Assembly (NCBI GenBank): GCA_903831585.1
Contig: CAIKYE010000244.1
Coordinates: forward strand, 1-6,936
DNA: 6,936 nt
Source: an uncultured Micrococcales bacterium
GTDB lineage: Bacteria > Actinomycetota > Actinomycetes > Actinomycetales > Microbacteriaceae
Direction of reading: 5' to 3'
Numbering within the stretch: position 1 is the stretch's first letter; every line of letters starts with the position of its first letter. This document shows positions 5,417-6,936 of the stretch, piece after piece. The notes beneath the pieces were generated by a model that was given only the letters and a program-made list of their open reading frames with translations, did not search any database and was not told the DNA's origin. The position numbers and the translations under genes are program-made.

Positions 5417-6625
5417 TTAAGCGGCTGGCTCGCCGAGGTGATCGAAAGCCAGTGCAGCGAGAAGTGCTGCTCCATCGGCTAGAACGGTGTCATCAAACTC
5501 GGCCTTGTTCGAGTGGTTAACCGGTGCGGTCATGAAATCAACGCCTGGCTTGTGAGCGCCATAGAAGATGAACGCGCCACCTAGTTCTTCGATTATCGAA
5601 GCCATGTCTTCGCCACCCGCCATCGGTGTTGGCATATCGAAGTAGCGCTGAGGTCCAAAGGTGTCTTTGACAACCCGCTCAATACGAGCAACCGCATCGA
5701 CCTCGTTGATGAGCACCTTGGTTGCGTTGCTGAACTCGTGCTCGATTTTCACACCGTATGACTTGGCGATTCCGTCTAGGTAGTCGGCCACGACAACTCG
5801 CACCTTGGCAAAGTGCTCGCGCGAGAAGGTGCGCACTGTTGCACCGAAAGAAGCGGTTTCGGGAATCACGTTTGTCGTGTGAGTGTCGCCGGCTTCGAGC
5901 CAACCAACATTGATGATTACCGGATCGAAGGCGTTCAACTTTTTGTTTAGGAAAGTCTGCAAACCCGAGATGGCCTCGACCAGCGGAGTGATTGGGTCGT
6001 TGCCCATCCATGGCGAAGAACCGTGGCCGCCGGCCCCGTGAACCTTCACAATCAAATCGCCAGCGCTTGCCATCATGGTGCCCGGTCGCGAAGCGAAAAC
6101 ACGGTTTGGCAGCATCGCGCTGAACACGTGAATTCCATATGCGGCAATCGGCTTGTTGCCGCTCACCATGTGTGCACCCTCTTCGAGCATCACGCCCGCG
6201 CCATCGTGACCCTCTTCGCCGGGCTGAAACCAAACCACAACATCGCCGTGAAGTTTGTCTTTGTGAGTGGCAATCAGGTGAGCTGCGCCGATACCCATGG
6301 CCATGTGCAGGTCGTGCCCGCAGGCATGCATGTAGCCGTTGGTCGACTTGAAGTCTTCAGAGGTGTCCTCTTGCACGGCGAGCGCGTCCATGTCTGCACG
6401 AAGCAAAACGGTTGGGCCGGGGTGTGCGCCTTTTATGAGCAGGGCAATGCTGTTGAGGTTCTTGCCAAGGGTGATCTCACCAAGTCCCTTGATCGAGCCG
6501 AGAATGCGCTCCTGGGTCTTCGGCAGCTCGAGTGCGAACTCGGGAATCTGGTGCAACTCTCGGCGAATGCCCTGCAGGGTTTCTAGGTAGGTTGCTGCCT
6601 CGGCGACGAGTGCTTTGTGGTCCAC
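5417..6625 (-). CDS. M20D-type metal-dependent amidohydrolase / carboxypeptidase-like hydrolase
   Basis: The 402-residue enzyme belongs to the M20 group of IAA-amino-acid hydrolase, hippurate hydrolase and N-acyl-amino-acid amidohydrolase type. It should cleave an amide bond, releasing an amino acid from an acyl or related conjugate, probably in the cytosol since no signal peptide is seen. Visible features are RRELHQIPEFALEL (21-34), LLRADMDAL (74-82), HACGHDLHMAM (100-110) with metal ligands Cys102 and His104, QPGEEGHDGAG (134-144) with catalytic Glu137 and ligand Glu138, His166 in YGIHVF, the dimerisation-domain stretch GAGGHGSSPWMGNDP (197-211), TTNVIPE (250-256), AGGEDM (336-341) and the last ligand His371 in VNHSNKAEF. 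All expected metal ligands are present. The start is GTG 6625, with a strong AAAGGAG 5 nt upstream. metX follows 74 nt downstream, so co-transcription is possible. The exact substrate cannot be assigned. Confidence 0.92.
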   Translation of the reverse strand: MDHKALVAEAATYLETLQGIRRELHQIPEFALELPKTQERILGSIKGLGEITLGKNLNSIALLIKGAHPGPTVLLRADMDALAVQEDTSEDFKSTNGYMHACGHDLHMAMGIGAAHLIATHKDKLHGDVVVWFQPGEEGHDGAGVMLEEGAHMVSGNKPIAAYGIHVFSAMLPNRVFASRPGTMMASAGDLIVKVHGAGGHGSSPWMGNDPITPLVEAISGLQTFLNKKLNAFDPVIINVGWLEAGDTHTTNVIPETASFGATVRTFSREHFAKVRVVVADYLDGIAKSYGVKIEHEFSNATKVLINEVDAVARIERVVKDTFGPQRYFDMPTPMAGGEDMASIIEELGGAFIFYGAHKPGVDFMTAPVNHSNKAEFDDTVLADGAALLAALAFDHLGEPAA

Positions 6626-6630
6626 GATGA

Positions 6631-6637
6631 CTCCTTT
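6631..6637 (-). promoter_or_regulatory. Strong ribosome binding site for the M20 amidohydrolase (GTG start)
   Basis: AAAGGAG on the minus strand lies 5 nt before GTG 6625. It is the best Shine-Dalgarno match in the window and establishes the non-ATG start. Confidence 0.75.
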
Positions 6638-6665
6638 TGCTGGTCTGTGGCTATTCTGGCACGCC

Positions 6666-6677
6666 TAGGCTTGACGC
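6666..6677 (+). promoter_or_regulatory. Putative leaderless-type -10 box (TAGGCT) for ung
   Basis: TAGGCT (6666-6671) matches TANNNT and is followed by 6 nt and then ATG 6678, so transcription could begin at the start codon itself. No good Shine-Dalgarno sequence precedes the ATG, which agrees with a leaderless transcript. The box overlaps an 8-bp perfect palindrome GCCTAGGC (6663-6670). No clear -35 hexamer is visible. Confidence 0.45.
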
Positions 6678-6936
6678 ATGTTCTTCGAGCAGATGCATCC
6701 CAGTTGGCAGCAGGCGCTTGCCGGCCAGCACGATTTGCTCGATCAGATCGAGGCAAATGTGAGCACGGATGCCGCCGTGGCACCTGCCATGCCGATGGTC
6801 ATGCGGGCGTTCGAGCAACCCGTTGATTCGGTTCGAGTCCTGTTGGTCGGGCAAGACCCGTATCCGGGGCCGGGTCACGCAATTGGCCTGTCGTTTGCGG
6901 TTGCGCCCGAGGTTAGCCCGCTGCCGAGAAGCTTGC
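6678..6936 (+). CDS. ung: Family 1 uracil-DNA glycosylase, N-terminal part, cut by the window end
   Basis: Ung removes uracil from DNA by hydrolysing the N-glycosidic bond, starting base-excision repair. Only the first 86 residues are visible and the frame is open at the window end; the family is usually about 220-230 residues. The sequence VRVLLVGQDPYPGPGHAIGL (52-71) is motif A, with Asp60 as the water-activating residue and Tyr62 the tyrosine that lines the uracil pocket. FAVAPEVSPLPRSL (73-86) continues as in the mycobacterial enzyme. The usual GQDPYH is GQDPYP here, as in other actinobacterial Ung proteins known to me. The N-terminus MFFEQMHPSWQQAL fits the helical lead-in ending in a Trp. 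ATG 6678 is chosen for its TANNNT spacing and because it gives a normal N-terminus. The gene is divergent from the amidohydrolase across 52 nt. The C-terminal HPSPLS motif lies outside the window. Confidence 0.94.
   Translation, partial: MFFEQMHPSWQQALAGQHDLLDQIEANVSTDAAVAPAMPMVMRAFEQPVDSVRVLLVGQDPYPGPGHAIGLSFAVAPEVSPLPRSL

Noticed and set aside
6023..6586. A 187-codon plus-strand frame antisense to the M20 amidohydrolase.
   Set aside because: The minus strand carries a complete enzyme with all metal ligands. The antisense frame has no domain, no ribosome binding site and a composition typical of a reverse-complement shadow.
1..6936. CRISPR array, insertion sequence, toxin-antitoxin or phage-defence module.
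   Set aside because: No regularly spaced repeats, terminal inverted repeats, transposase, nuclease or antitoxin-like genes were found. All sizeable coding regions belong to housekeeping or metabolic families.

Overview
The window looks like an ordinary chromosomal stretch of a moderate-GC (roughly 50-55% by eye) actinobacterium, most plausibly Microbacteriaceae and perhaps a small-genome freshwater type. This placement is inferred from protein character. The tandem CNNM/CorC pair resembles the mycobacterial Rv1842c/Rv1841c arrangement. The uracil-DNA glycosylase carries the actinobacterial GQDPYP variant. Two start codons sit 6 nt after a TANNNT box with no convincing ribosome binding site, as in leaderless actinobacterial transcripts. 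No mobile element, CRISPR array, rRNA or tRNA was seen.

Layout, left to right. (1) Positions 1-1565, plus strand: the 3' part of a CNNM/CorC-family membrane protein gene (CBS plus CorC_HlyC domains), overlapping by 8 nt a complete second family member (DUF21 plus CBS, without CorC_HlyC). The two probably form one operon. (2) Positions 1594-2679, minus strand: an Old Yellow Enzyme of the YqjM/NamA class, convergent with the pair. (3) Positions 2680-2889: the largest gene-poor gap (210 nt), holding an uncertain 50-codon ORF behind a leaderless-type promoter. (4) Positions 2890-4140, plus strand: a polytopic GT87/GT-C type glycosyltransferase. (5) Positions 4137-5342, minus strand: metX, whose stop codon overlaps that of the glycosyltransferase. 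(6) Positions 5417-6625, minus strand: an M20D-type amidohydrolase upstream of metX and co-oriented with it. (7) Positions 6678-6936, plus strand: the 5' part of ung, divergent from the amidohydrolase and cut by the window end.

The genes serve separate housekeeping roles: ion transport or membrane homeostasis, flavin-dependent ene reduction, envelope glycan synthesis, methionine synthesis, amide hydrolysis and base-excision repair. I see no obvious joint pathway or defence system and no strong sign of a new system. The points most worth a second look are the small ORF at 2726-2878, the repeated TANNNT-N6-ATG architecture, the domain asymmetry of the CNNM pair, the overlapping convergent stop codons, and the repeats just upstream of metX.
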